Assembly: GCA_026225295.1 (NCBI GenBank)
Contig: JAMFSN010000016.1
Location: 1-32,293, forward strand
DNA from: Frankia alni
GTDB taxonomy: Bacteria; Actinomycetota; Actinomycetes; Frankiales; Frankiaceae
DNA: 32,293 nucleotides
Direction of reading: 5' to 3'
In this document: in pieces, positions 15,129 through 23,087 of the stretch
Numbering within the stretch: position 1 is the first letter of the stretch
Layout: each line of letters starts with the position of its first letter
Made by a program: the position numbers and the translations under genes
The notes under the pieces: model-generated
What the model saw: only the letters and a program-made list of their open reading frames with translations
The model's database searches: none
Told to the model about the DNA's origin: nothing

Positions 15129-15150
15129 GTTACGGTAACCCGACTGTTAC
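15129..15150. promoter_or_regulatory. GTTAC-based palindrome in the GNAT/SRPBCC divergent region
   Basis: GTTACGGTAAC (15129-15139) is a perfect palindrome, and GTTAC recurs 17 bp later at 15146-15150, just before the SRPBCC start at 15167. It may be an operator for the ArsR-type regulator that should follow in the same operon. Confidence 0.4.
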
Positions 15151-15166
15151 TAATGCTGGGGGTCGG

Positions 15167-15592
15167 ATGCGGTTCTATGAAGCGACGTCGGTGATCGCCG
15201 CAGGTCCGGAGGCGGTGTGGGCGGTCCTGGCCGACGGGGCCGGCTGGGCGGGGTGGGATTCGGGCGTCGAGGCGGTTGAGGGACGGCTCGCGGCGGGCGA
15301 GACGATCAAGATCCGCACGAAGGCAGCGCCGGGTCGCGTCTTTCCGGTCACGGTGACGACGTTCGAACCGCCCGTACGGCTGCGGTTCGACGGTGGGATG
15401 CCGCTCGGGTTGTTCCGGGGTGTGCGGACCTATGGGTTGTCCGCGAACCCGGACGGCGGCACCACCTTTCATGTCCGGGAGCAGTACACGGGCCCGTTGC
15501 TGAGGCTGATCTGGCGGTCCATGCCCGACCTGGGTCCGTCGTTCGACCGGTTCGCGGCCGGGCTCAAGGTCCGCGTCGAGTTGGGCGGGTAG
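15167..15592 (+). CDS. SRPBCC-family (START/Bet v1-like) protein
   Basis: A 141-aa polyketide-cyclase/SRPBCC fold: N-terminal strand RFYEATSVIAAGPEAVWAVL, then GWDSGVEAVEG, internal strands FPVTVTTFEPPVRLRFDGG and HVREQYTGPLL, and a long C-terminal helix. Such proteins bind hydrophobic ligands in a central cavity. The ATG at 15167 is preceded by GGGGGT. An ArsR-like gene follows after 4 bp, the common SRPBCC/ArsR pairing, so the two were probably co-transcribed. The ligand is unknown. Confidence 0.85.
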   Translation: MRFYEATSVIAAGPEAVWAVLADGAGWAGWDSGVEAVEGRLAAGETIKIRTKAAPGRVFPVTVTTFEPPVRLRFDGGMPLGLFRGVRTYGLSANPDGGTTFHVREQYTGPLLRLIWRSMPDLGPSFDRFAAGLKVRVELGG

Positions 15593-15596
15593 GCCG

Positions 15597-16001
15597 ATGG
15601 TCCCAGCCGGCGCCGTGGGTGATCCGAACCGGCGGGAGATTTTGCGCCTGCTCAGTGACGGTGACAAGCAGGCGGACCCGGCCGGCCGCCCTCATCTGCC
15701 AAATGGGTTCCACTACCTTGTCCTACCGGCTGGAGGCCATCGAGGACCTGCACGGCTGCTGGTCGAGTCCGGCGACTGGATCCTCCTTCGCGCCGCCGCC
15801 GGGAAGAAACCCGCCGCGCCGGGCACCGTCGAGGCGTGGGGACGATCACCGTACAACCCGGCCGGCGGCTGGTACGGCCTGCGTAAAGGCTACCGGGGCC
15901 GGTTCGGGATGTACCTCCCGCCGCTCCTGGAAGCCCTCTGCCTCGCAGAGGTCACCCACGACCCGCGCAACAACCGGATGCATGCAATTACACCCGGGTA
16001 A
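15597..16001 (+). pseudogene. ArsR-like HTH regulator with two frame shifts
   Basis: The ATG frame opens with a typical ArsR start (VGDPNRREILRLLSDGDKQ). The third-position GC pattern then jumps to the +1 frame for about 15670-15755, where it reads STTLSYRLEAIEDLHG, a plausible recognition helix. It returns to the first frame at LLVESGDWILLRAAAGKK, running on to 16001. The formal 134-aa frame is therefore read out of phase through the HTH core. Either two compensating indels inactivated or altered the protein, or the consensus has sequence errors. It lies 4 bp after the SRPBCC gene and would be its regulator. The C-terminal half is of unknown type. Confidence 0.5.
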
Positions 16002-16074
16002 ACACCGGGACACCCTTCCGAAAGCGGCGCCGACCCAGGCCGGCGTAGAGGCCAATCGACAGGCGGAGATACCT

Positions 16075-16380
16075 ATGGCAGTCACCAAAATAATCCGGTA
16101 CACGACAAAACCGGAACATGCCAACGAGAACGAGCGTCTGATCCGGGGGGTATTCACCGAACTGGCCGAACAAAACCCCGCCGGTTTGCGGTATACGGCG
16201 TTCCGCCTCGATGACGGAGTCAGCTTCGTTCACATCGCCGTACTCGACGGAGACCACAACCCGCTGACCGCGTCGACCGCGTTCGCCGCGTTCCAATCGG
16301 GCATAACAGAACGATGCAGCCAGGGACCAACCCCCGCCGACGCCACCACCCTTGGCTCCTACCAACCCCCACCCGCATAG
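16075..16380 (+). CDS. Small ABM-like (dimeric alpha/beta barrel) protein, function unknown
   Basis: A 101-aa protein beginning MAVTKIIRYTTKPEHANENE and continuing LRYTAFRLDDGVSFVHIAVL. The beta-alpha-beta pattern is that of dimeric ferredoxin-like barrels; similar proteins are common in Streptomyces as unknowns. GGCGGAG lies about 6 bases before the ATG. The longer open frame from 15619 is an artefact in the ArsR region. No motif reveals a substrate. Confidence 0.75.
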   Translation: MAVTKIIRYTTKPEHANENERLIRGVFTELAEQNPAGLRYTAFRLDDGVSFVHIAVLDGDHNPLTASTAFAAFQSGITERCSQGPTPADATTLGSYQPPPA

Positions 16381-16584
16381 ACAAGCCGGGTACGGCGCGC
16401 CGTCGGTGAGACGGTGGAGGCGGCCCGGGGTGGCCACGCCGGTGACGGTCCCAACTCGGCCGGGTCCCACCACCGGTCATCGTCGGGGTCCGCCAACAAG
16501 ACAACATTGATAAGTGCTCGGCCTTCATCGTTGTGATGTCGACAGAGTCTGGACGATCACACTGGGTAGAGGTCGAATATCGAT

Positions 16585-16701
16585 CTACCAGACCAGCTCC
16601 CGACCATTGGCGGCGGCGACCTTACGGAACAACCGCCGGGCGGCAGAAGCGGTCGTTCGCGACGGCGACTGATAGGACGTGGTGGTCGAACGATTGGTCA
16701 T
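16585..16701 (-). CDS. Possible 38-aa peptide coupled to the methyltransferase
   Basis: An ATG at 16701 overlaps the methyltransferase stop (ATGA) and opens a 38-codon frame ending ARRLFRKVAAANGRELVW. The overlap is the usual sign of translational coupling and the last part has good codon bias. No family is recognised, so it may be chance. Confidence 0.3.
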   Translation of the reverse strand: MTNRSTTTSYQSPSRTTASAARRLFRKVAAANGRELVW

Positions 16702-17468
16702 GCGCGGCGGGCGAGGACGTTGAGTCGCACGAACGTGATGCTCGGCTCGCCGAGCCGCTCGGCGACGGTATCGGCGAGCTCGCGCTGCTCGCCCGTCGGT
16801 CGGTCGGCGACGTACGGCGCGAGCACGCCGCCGAGCAGGTACTCGGCCGTCGCCTCGCGGTCGTCGAAATCGACCGGCTCGGGCGCCAGCCACGCCCACA
16901 CGTCACAGAAGCCAGCGTCGCGCAGCCAGCCGACCGTCTCCACCGCGCCCGCATAACGGTTGAAACGCCGCCAGTCGATCCCAAGCTCGTCGACGATCGC
17001 GCGGACCTCCGCGACGCTGCCGTCACCACCGCACTGCGCAACCAGCGCACCGCCCGAGCGCAGCACAGCCACCAGACGCCGGTACATCGCGGCGTGGTCG
17101 CGGACCCAGTGGAACGTCCCGGTCGAAAGCACCGCGTCGAACGGCCGACCGTCGTTCACGGTGAGCAGCGCGTCATCCTCAAGATCGAGCGGGACGACCC
17201 GCACGCGGTCGCCGTATCGCACCAGCCGTTCCCGCGTCTGTTCGCGCATGCTCCGCGAAACGTCGCCGGCGATCACCGTCGCGTCCGGGAAGCGATCGAG
17301 CACCACCTGGGTCACCCGACCAGACCCGCAACCGGCGTCGAGAATGACCGCCGGCCCGGCACAGGCGTCGGGCGGCAACCTCCATACCACCTCCTCGCCC
17401 CAGGTCAGCTGCGGCCCGGCGACCACGTCATACAACTGGCCGTCCCACGCGTTCATGCGATCACCCAT
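16698..17468 (-). CDS. Class I SAM-dependent methyltransferase, trans-aconitate methyltransferase-like
   Basis: A 256-aa methyltransferase. The SAM-binding motif I is VILDAGCGSG (residues 41-50), with acidic loops at GDVSRSM and LDLEDDA. Motif IV is FDAVLSTGTFHWV, where the post-IV FHWV...HAAMYRRL is typical of the Tam subgroup that methylates carboxylates. The C-terminal lid (AEYLLGGVLAPYVADRP) is complete. Starts at 17468 and 17456 are both possible. The substrate is not determinable from sequence. A tiny ORF overlaps its end. Confidence 0.88.
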   Translation of the reverse strand: MGDRMNAWDGQLYDVVAGPQLTWGEEVVWRLPPDACAGPAVILDAGCGSGRVTQVVLDRFPDATVIAGDVSRSMREQTRERLVRYGDRVRVVPLDLEDDALLTVNDGRPFDAVLSTGTFHWVRDHAAMYRRLVAVLRSGGALVAQCGGDGSVAEVRAIVDELGIDWRRFNRYAGAVETVGWLRDAGFCDVWAWLAPEPVDFDDREATAEYLLGGVLAPYVADRPTGEQRELADTVAERLGEPSITFVRLNVLARRA

Positions 17469-17882
17469 CCCACACCATCGAAGATTGACCCGAACTCACG
17501 GCGTCCCGGAGGATTTGCCAACCATCTCATTCACGCGACAACAGGTCGCTCGGCCAGGCGGGACGGGGCCTTTACTTTGTCCGACGCCGTGGTGGCGGGG
17601 GACATCAGGTGGCGGTAAAAGTGATTCGGCCTGCCTGGCATTGCGGCCTGAGTTCCAGACCGTTTCTCCGCGAGGCCCACGCCAGCCTCGCAGTTGGGCG
17701 CCGAGGTCGCCGTTCTGTTCGACCGAGCCGGGCCGAGGCTCTGACACGTCATCCCACTCCGAGCGTACGCATCGTCGCGACGGGACCCCCGCACCCGTCG
17801 CGACGACGTTTACGCCCGCAGCTGGAGCTCAGACCTTGGATAGCATCCGACCCCGGCTCTCTACGGCCGCGTCATCAATTCA
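17469..17882. other. Intergenic stretch, no gene supported
   Basis: Formal frames on both strands here (for example minus 17531-17794) have no recognisable domain. The region includes the methyltransferase leader. I see no RNA gene. Confidence 0.4.
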
Positions 17883-17934
17883 AGCACCGAATATCCACCC
17901 GGAGTGGGCAAGATCCGGACGTATTCCGGGTGCT
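17883..17934 (-). terminator. Hairpin at the end of the RES toxin operon
   Basis: On the minus strand AGCACCCGGAATA pairs with TATTCGGTGCT, leaving a two-base bulge. It starts 8 bp after the toxin stop codon, in the position expected for the operon terminator. Confidence 0.55.
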
Positions 17935-17941
17935 TTCAGCC

Positions 17942-18619
17942 TTAGGCGGGGAGCGCCACGGATCGAGCGGGCTCGACACAGGCCCGGTAGGGCTTCAGGG
18001 TCGCGTTCAGCCAGGCCAGGCCGGCCGGCTCGGCGAAGTCCACCGGTTGGTAGCCGGCCGGGACGAGCGGACGGGGCCCCGGCCCGAGTCGGTCGGCGAA
18101 CAGCACCACGGCCTCGTTCGGGCGGTCCCGCCGCGACTGCCACACCAGCCCGGCGGCGGCCGGGTCCTCGCGACGGAGCCGATGGGCCCACCGACGGGTC
18201 CGCCCATACTCCGGTTCGTCGGCCTGGACGAGCCAGTCGTCCTGGTAGACCGCCGCCAGGTCGGTCGCGCTCACCAGCGTGATCAGACGCAGCTCACGGG
18301 TCGTCTCCAGCGCCGAAAGCACCCGGTCCCGCACGCTGGACCGTTCGATCATCCGCCGCTGCCCACCGCCGAACTGCCGTCCGCGCAGGAGGCGCTCGGC
18401 GACCGCGGTCGACCGCTGGACGGCAGCGTAGAGATAGGGATAGGGATCGTCCGGCGTGCCGTCGAACCGACCTCCACCGAAATGGCGGTCGGCGGCTGTC
18501 GGATTGAACTCGCACGGTCCGTATTGCCGGTGGTGGATGCGCCAGAGCACCGTACCGGCCGGCAGAAGCGTCGCGCGCGGTGGCGACTCGAAGACTTTCG
18601 GCGGAGCCTCACCCGGCAT
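17942..18619 (-). CDS. RES-domain toxin (NAD+-degrading type)
   Basis: A 225-aa RES-domain protein. It shows the family's spaced residues: Arg27 in LWRIHHRQYG, the NP pair at 39-40, Arg51 in GGGRFDGT, tyrosines in YPYLYAA (60-66) and Glu75 in TAVAERLL. RES toxins such as Mycobacterium MbcT break down NAD+ and arrest growth. The start ATG lies two bases after the stop of the antitoxin gene, so translation is coupled. A hairpin follows. Because the conserved residues are present I expect it to be active; the sequence alone does not prove toxicity. Confidence 0.85.
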   Translation of the reverse strand: MPGEAPPKVFESPPRATLLPAGTVLWRIHHRQYGPCEFNPTAADRHFGGGRFDGTPDDPYPYLYAAVQRSTAVAERLLRGRQFGGGQRRMIERSSVRDRVLSALETTRELRLITLVSATDLAAVYQDDWLVQADEPEYGRTRRWAHRLRREDPAAAGLVWQSRRDRPNEAVVLFADRLGPGPRPLVPAGYQPVDFAEPAGLAWLNATLKPYRACVEPARSVALPA

Positions 18620-18621
18620 GT

Positions 18622-18951
18622 TCAGTCCACATCCAGGTCGGCCCGGGCAGCGGCCACGAGTTCGCCGTCCGGGACCCGGCCGATCAGCTCGGCGGCCACG
18701 CCCCCGAGCCAGGCGTTGCGATCCAGCCACCACGACGCCACGCCCCACGGATCGTCGTCCGCCCCCAGCTCGCGGTTGACCTCGACGACCACCGGGTGAG
18801 GACGGCCGGATCCGTCGAACTGGAATGCGGGCAGGGTCACGGAACCGTGCTGATCGACGAACCGGATGAGTCCGGGCGCGGCCGGATCCTGACCGGCCGC
18901 CCGCAACCACTCCGCGGACCGTCCTGGTGCGGTGGACAGATCCCGCCGCAC
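18622..18951 (-). CDS. Antitoxin of the Xre/MbcA/ParS toxin-binding type, without obvious HTH
   Basis: A 109-aa protein. LPAFQFDGSGRPHPVVVEVN, then DPWGVASWWLDRNAWLGG and PDGELVAAARADLD match the C-terminal toxin-binding domain of antitoxins that pair with RES toxins. That domain covers nearly the whole protein: the N-terminal 30 residues (STAPGRSAEWLRAAGQDP) are too short for the usual HTH. DNA binding may therefore be done by another protein, perhaps the upstream gene product. The GTG start directly follows the TAG of that gene. Confidence 0.75.
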   Translation of the reverse strand: MRRDLSTAPGRSAEWLRAAGQDPAAPGLIRFVDQHGSVTLPAFQFDGSGRPHPVVVEVNRELGADDDPWGVASWWLDRNAWLGGVAAELIGRVPDGELVAAARADLDVD

Positions 18952-19335
18952 CTACGTGAGGACCGAGGGCGGAGCCGGGTTCAGCTCGACGGCCTGCTCG
19001 GTACGGGCCAGCTCGGTCCGGAAGGTCGCGACGGCCGCGTCGAGCTCCGCGCCCCGGCCGGGCCCGGGGCGCCGACCGCCGCCCCCGTGGCCACCATCCG
19101 CCGACCCGTCCGACGGCGGCGCGAGCGCCATGGCTCGCTGGACGGGATGGTCCGGGGGCAGCCGTTCGGTCAGGAAGATCACCAGGCGCAGAGCCCGGGC
19201 CGGGCGCGACACCGGATCAGCCTCGGCCAGATCCCGCAGGAGCGCCTCGAAACGCGGCCATTGCCCCGCGCCGAGCAGGGCGGCGATCTCCCGCAGATGT
19301 GGACCGACCTGGCGGACCGCGTCGTCGACCGCCAT
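18952..19335 (-). CDS. Unknown first gene of the RES toxin-antitoxin operon
   Basis: A 127-aa protein (ATG 19335; a GTG at 19338 directly precedes it). Residues 1-68 are predicted helical (HLREIAALLGAGQWPRFEAL, RALRLVIFLTERL). A Gly/Arg-rich, probably disordered linker follows, then a short helix (DAAVATFRTELARTEQAVEL). I do not recognise the family. It is the promoter-proximal gene, and its stop codon abuts the antitoxin start, so it is co-expressed with the toxin pair. It could be a DNA-binding or chaperone-like third component; this is inference. A tandem 14-bp repeat lies immediately upstream. Confidence 0.6.
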   Translation of the reverse strand: MAVDDAVRQVGPHLREIAALLGAGQWPRFEALLRDLAEADPVSRPARALRLVIFLTERLPPDHPVQRAMALAPPSDGSADGGHGGGGRRPGPGRGAELDAAVATFRTELARTEQAVELNPAPPSVLT

Positions 19336-19339
19336 CACT

Positions 19340-19367
19340 GAATCACCGTCATCGAATCGCCGTCATT
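19340..19367. promoter_or_regulatory. Tandem 14-bp repeats at the RES operon start
   Basis: GAATCACCGTCATC (19340-19353) is followed directly by GAATCGCCGTCATT (19354-19367), 12 of 14 bases alike. They sit just before the first start codon of the operon, as expected for an autoregulatory operator. Confidence 0.6.
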
Positions 19368-19609
19368 GGGGGCTCCAACCCGGCCGGACGGAGGCCGCCG
19401 GACGCGGGCCGGCGTGAACCGAAGAACATTGCGGTGGATTCCGTCCCCTGAGGAGTGAAAACGCGCCAATTTCACTGGTCCGGGAGTGTTCATCGCCCGG
19501 TGGTTGCCTTCCGCTCCTAATCCATGGGGTGTGGCGAGCGCCCCGGGCCCGGCCAGGCTGATCGCGTCGGACGGCGCGGCAATGGCTGCCGTGTCGCAGT
19601 AGTCGCTGA

Positions 19610-20101
19610 AACGCGTGTCCCCGCCCGGGACTGGGAATCGACGCCAGCACGACCGGAACCTGTCGTGCTCCCTCCACCACCAGCGCCCGCGGCGACTCCC
19701 TACGCTGCACCGGGGCGGACCGCGGAACCTACGATCCATGCTGGCGTCCGGCGCTCCCCGACACCGCGATCGCGACGGTGGTGTGCGGCCATTCCGGTGG
19801 GTCGTCCATGGAACAGATCCGCCTCACCACCTCACTTCCCCCCCGGCCGGCCCACCCGCCAACGGTGGTGACCGATGGCTACCCCGTCTCGTTGGTGCTG
19901 TCCGACGGCGAGGACTGTGTCCAGCAGCCGGATACCGCGTCGACCCCCGGAAACGTCGATCCCGATCGGCCCATCTACACCTGTGGGGCCGGCACGCTCT
20001 ACGGCCCGCCGGACCGGGCCCGACCGACCTGGACCGCGACGTTCACCGCGGCCGGGTCGACGACGCGCACCCAGGTCGCCATTGCTTCGGCGAGCTTCTG
20101 A
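19610..20101 (+). pseudogene. 5'-truncated exported protein with six cysteines
   Basis: In one continuous frame after a TGA at 19607 the sequence reads GTCRAPST, RGDSLRCTGADRGTYDPCW, VVCGHSGGSS, LSDGEDCVQQP and PIYTCGAGTLYGPPD to a stop at 20101. The pattern of six spaced cysteines and DPCW/YTCG motifs is that of secreted actinobacterial proteins with a lipoprotein or membrane anchor. No start codon precedes the conserved part (first GTG at 19778) and no signal peptide remains, so the 5' end is lost. Its stop is followed at once by the MocR fragment. Function unknown. Confidence 0.6.
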
Positions 20102-20630
20102 AGAAGTGCCACCGCGACGGGGCGCCCGGACGTCTCGGAGTTGCCGCGGGCCGCGAGGCTGCGCTCACTGAAGCAGGCGCTCGCGACGATCACCGACGCC
20201 GAACTCGGTTACGGCGACCCGCGCGAGGTCGATGCGCTGCGCTCCGCCCTGGCCGACTACCTCGGTCGGTTCCGGGGCGTGGTGTCTGCGGCGCATGCGG
20301 GCCCGCTACCGGAACCGGCGCGACGCCTTGGTGACGACGCTCACCGAGATGCTCCCGGAAGCCGCCGTCGCTGGTGCTGCCGCCGGCCTGCGCGTGACCC
20401 TGCAGCTACCCGGGACCAACAACGAGCAGGCGATCGGCAAAGAAGCCCCCGACCGCGGTGTCGAGCCGGAAACGCTCAGCGACTATCGACCCGGTCCTGG
20501 AAACCACCGGCCGACTCTCCTGCTCGACTACGGGCAGATCCGCGAAACCGCGATCCGGGATGGCGTCCGCGAACTCGCCACTGCGGTAGACGAAGCCCGA
20601 TCCCGCGCCAACCGGACCGGCCGGTCCTGA
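20102..20630 (+). pseudogene. MocR/PdxR-type GntR regulator with its central part deleted
   Basis: The plus frame from 20102 reads GRPDVSELPRAARLRSLKQ, ITDAELGYGDPREVDALRSA and LADYLGRFRGVV, the start of the aminotransferase-like domain of MocR regulators. At about 20280 the frame changes and continues directly with LRRMRARYRNRRDALVTTL, LPEAAVAGAAAGLRVTLQLP and IRDGVRELATAVDEA, the C-terminus of the same family. The GntR DNA-binding domain, and about 200 residues including the PLP lysine, are missing. It cannot function as a regulator. Confidence 0.8.
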
Positions 20631-20853
20631 GCCAGAGATCCGGACCGGATTCCCACGCCCGCCCGCTCGCACCGGCACGGCTCGGTCGACGGGAGACGAT
20701 TCCCTGGGTGCGATGAGGACGATGACCTACAGCGAGTCCCACGCGTCACGCCGAGACTGCTGCTCCCCTGGGATAATTTTCTAAATCGGCAAAACCAGTG
20801 AAGGTCCCGGGCAGGGACGGTGAAGCGCGCCCGCCTGGCCTGGAGAGGGCGGG

Positions 20854-21246
20854 ATGATGGACGGTGACGGCCGGGTCAGGGCCAAGATCATCGAGCATTG
20901 GCGGGCCTCCGAGCAGAGAGACACCGCGGCCGAGCACGCCATCTACGCGGCTGACGCGATCCTGGACTACCCGCAGTCCGGGGAGCGGTTCCGCGGCCGG
21001 GCGACCATCGCGGCGCAACGCGGCGGCCATCCGGCGGACCGGCACTTCACCGTCCGCCGGATCAGCGGCAACGGCGACCTCTGGGTGAGCGAGTGCGTGA
21101 TCAGCTACGACGGCGTGCCCACCCACTCGGTCAGCATCATGGAGTTCTCCGGCGGCCTCGTCGCCCACGAGACCCAGTACTTTGCCGACCCCTTCGACCC
21201 GCCCCCGTGGCGGACAGCGCTGGCCGAGCCGACGCCGGACCACTGA
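20854..21246 (+). CDS. SnoaL/NTF2-like small protein
   Basis: A 130-aa NTF2-fold protein: helix IIEHWRASEQRDTAAEHAIY, then AADAILDYPQSGERFRGR, VRRISGNGDLWVSECVISYD and a final strand MEFSGGLVAHETQYFADPF. This is the common single-domain type that binds or isomerises small molecules. GGAGAGGGCGGG precedes two consecutive ATG codons (20854 and 20857). The next gene on the strand begins 54 bp later. No substrate can be assigned. Confidence 0.8.
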   Translation: MMDGDGRVRAKIIEHWRASEQRDTAAEHAIYAADAILDYPQSGERFRGRATIAAQRGGHPADRHFTVRRISGNGDLWVSECVISYDGVPTHSVSIMEFSGGLVAHETQYFADPFDPPPWRTALAEPTPDH

Positions 21247-21299
21247 GGTGGATGCGGCCGAACTCGGACTATCGAAGAGGCCACAGCACCTGGCCCCTC

Positions 21300-21743
21300 A
21301 TGTCTATGGTGATCACTGTGGAGGCTCTCATCGGACTGGCCGGCGCGATCGTCGGAGGCATCCTGGTGGTTGCCGGCGATGCTTTCGCTCGTCGCAGTGA
21401 CCGTCGGGCCGCCAACGCCGAACGGGTGCGCCTGGCGGCCGCCGATGTCATCGCTACATATCTGCAGGGCCGGAGCCATTCGATCGCGCAAAAGAGCGAC
21501 GGTCGACCGTTGAATCTGGACGAGGTCTGGCCCCATGATCGCCAGTTGGCGCTGGCGCGACTTTTCACGCTGCCGGGAAGCGAGAGACTCCAGGGAAGCC
21601 TGAGCGCGCTGAGTGACACGACAGTCCAGCTCTTCGACGCCCGGGACAGTCCCGAGGTGGATGATCATTTCGACCGTCAATTCAGCGCCGTCCGGAAACT
21701 CGAAGGCGACGTTCGGAAGCTCCTGGCCATTCGCGTTCTGTAG
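21300..21743 (+). CDS. Single-pass membrane-anchored protein of unknown function
   Basis: A 147-aa protein. One N-terminal hydrophobic helix (VEALIGLAGAIVGGILVVAG, residues 6-25) is followed by a basic, helical cytoplasmic part (FARRSDRRAANAERVRLAAA) and two further helices, suggesting a coiled-coil. Starts at 21300 or 21306 are possible; GTG codons follow. Proteins with this layout are frequent in actinobacteria and uncharacterised. Confidence 0.6.
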   Translation: MSMVITVEALIGLAGAIVGGILVVAGDAFARRSDRRAANAERVRLAAADVIATYLQGRSHSIAQKSDGRPLNLDEVWPHDRQLALARLFTLPGSERLQGSLSALSDTTVQLFDARDSPEVDDHFDRQFSAVRKLEGDVRKLLAIRVL

Positions 21744-21944
21744 CTTTCGCGGGGTCCGCACGCCCAAACGGAACGCTCGGCCGGGTCGGGCTGGGAGGTG
21801 GGCGCGGGAGTGCCTCGCCCTGTCCAGAATCCGGCCCGAAATCGGGTGCGGGCCAGGTCGCGATGTTCGGAGGCAGGCACATTGATGGCCTGGCGAGATC
21901 GCCCCGGAGCGCCGGATCACACCCGTTCTTCTTCGCCGACTTCG

Positions 21945-22240
21945 GGCTCCGACGAGATGCGCCGCCGCTTCCCGGCCGTCGACCTGCGGCCCGACGTGTT
22001 GTTCGTCGAGGACGGGCCGATCCTCACCTCGGCCGGGCTGGCCGCCGGCTTCGATCTGTGCATTCACCTGATCCGGCGCGACCACGGCGCTGTGGTCGCG
22101 GGCGCCGTCGCCCGGCTCGCGGTGGTCGCGCCGGTCCGTCCCGGCGGCCAGGCTCAGTTCATTGAGACGCCGCTCCCGCCGGAGAGCGGCACGTCCCTGG
22201 CCGGTACCCGGACCTGGGCGTTGCGACAAGCGTTGGAGGC
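21945..22240 (+). pseudogene. Fragment of a GlxA-family (DJ-1/PfpI + AraC) regulator
   Basis: The plus frame reads EMRRRFPAVDLRPDVLFVED, then GPILTSAGLAAGFDLCIHLI, RRDHGAVVAGAVARLAVVAP and GGQAQFIETPLP. This is the conserved second half of the amidase-like domain of GlxA regulators, which are normally about 320 aa. The start of that domain and the whole AraC DNA-binding domain are absent. The frame runs on against the neighbouring methyltransferase gene without meaning. It is a relic. Confidence 0.75.
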
Positions 22241-22265
22241 TCGGCGCCTGGAGGCCCGCACTCTG

Positions 22266-23087
22266 CTAGCGCAGAGTGAGTACGGTCTCCAGATAAGTGG
22301 CCGGAATGGAGATACTGTCGCTGTCGTTGCGGTTCCATCGGCGGGCCAGGCCGGCGAGATCAGCCGCGAGCGCGGTGCGACCCGCGTCGTCGAGGGCCTC
22401 GAAGGCCTTGAGGGTCGGCCCGTACCAGCGGCGGAAGAACGCGACGAAATCGTCGGGCGAAGCGAACCGCCACGTGCAGGTGCGCGGCTGGGACCGCGCG
22501 TCGACGACCGCCGCGCCGAACAGATCCGACAGGTGTTCCTCGGTTCCCCACAGCATCGGGGACAGGAGACCGGACGGTCCGGGCACATGTTTGCCGACGA
22601 CGCGGAACATCTCGCCGATGAAACCGTCCGGCGTCCAGGAAGCGAGACCGACGGTGCCGCCCCGCCGGGTGACCCGGATGATTTCCTCGGCCGCCCGTCG
22701 ATGATCAGGCGCGAACATGGCGCCGAAGACCGTCAGTACCGCGTCGAACGACCCGTCGCCGACCGGCAGGTCCTCCGCGTCACCAAGCCGGAATTCGACA
22801 TCGAGGCCCTCGGTCACCGCCCGCGCCCGCGCGTCCTCCAGCAACTCGGGAACGTAGTCGATACCGAGAACCCCGGTACCGGACCGGGCGGCCGCCAAGG
22901 CGGCATTGCCGCTCCCGCACGCCACATCGAGCACCTTCCAGCCCGCGTGAAGGTCAGCCGCGTCCGCGAGCAGTTCGCTCACCAGCACGAGCCGTGACGC
23001 GACGACCGCGAAGTCACCACTCGCCCAGGTCCGCCGTTGCCGGGCCTTGACCGTCGACAGGTCCGCACGGGCCGACGCAACGTTCAT
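22266..23087 (-). CDS. Class I SAM-dependent methyltransferase (UbiE/MenG-like)
   Basis: A 273-aa methyltransferase. Motif I is VLDVACGSG (residues 52-60), the SAM-binding acidic residue is in GIDYVPELL, motif II is FRLGDAEDLPVGDGSFDAVL and a UbiE-type post-motif is EIIRVTRRGGTVGLASWTPD. The C-terminal domain reads WRFASPDDFVAFFRRWYGP. AAAGGAGAG sits 3 bases before the ATG at 23087. It is divergent from the HxlR gene, the usual arrangement of a regulator and its target. The acceptor is unknown; a small aromatic or lipid is likely. Confidence 0.88.
   Translation of the reverse strand: MNVASARADLSTVKARQRRTWASGDFAVVASRLVLVSELLADAADLHAGWKVLDVACGSGNAALAAARSGTGVLGIDYVPELLEDARARAVTEGLDVEFRLGDAEDLPVGDGSFDAVLTVFGAMFAPDHRRAAEEIIRVTRRGGTVGLASWTPDGFIGEMFRVVGKHVPGPSGLLSPMLWGTEEHLSDLFGAAVVDARSQPRTCTWRFASPDDFVAFFRRWYGPTLKAFEALDDAGRTALAADLAGLARRWNRNDSDSISIPATYLETVLTLR

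Noticed and set aside
17531-17794. 87-aa minus-strand ORF between the methyltransferase and the RES operon
   Set aside because: There is no domain and no ribosome binding site, and equally long frames exist on the other strand.
21105-22229. 374-aa minus-strand frame
   Set aside because: It crosses the NTF2 gene, the membrane protein and the GlxA relic, all with better plus-strand evidence.
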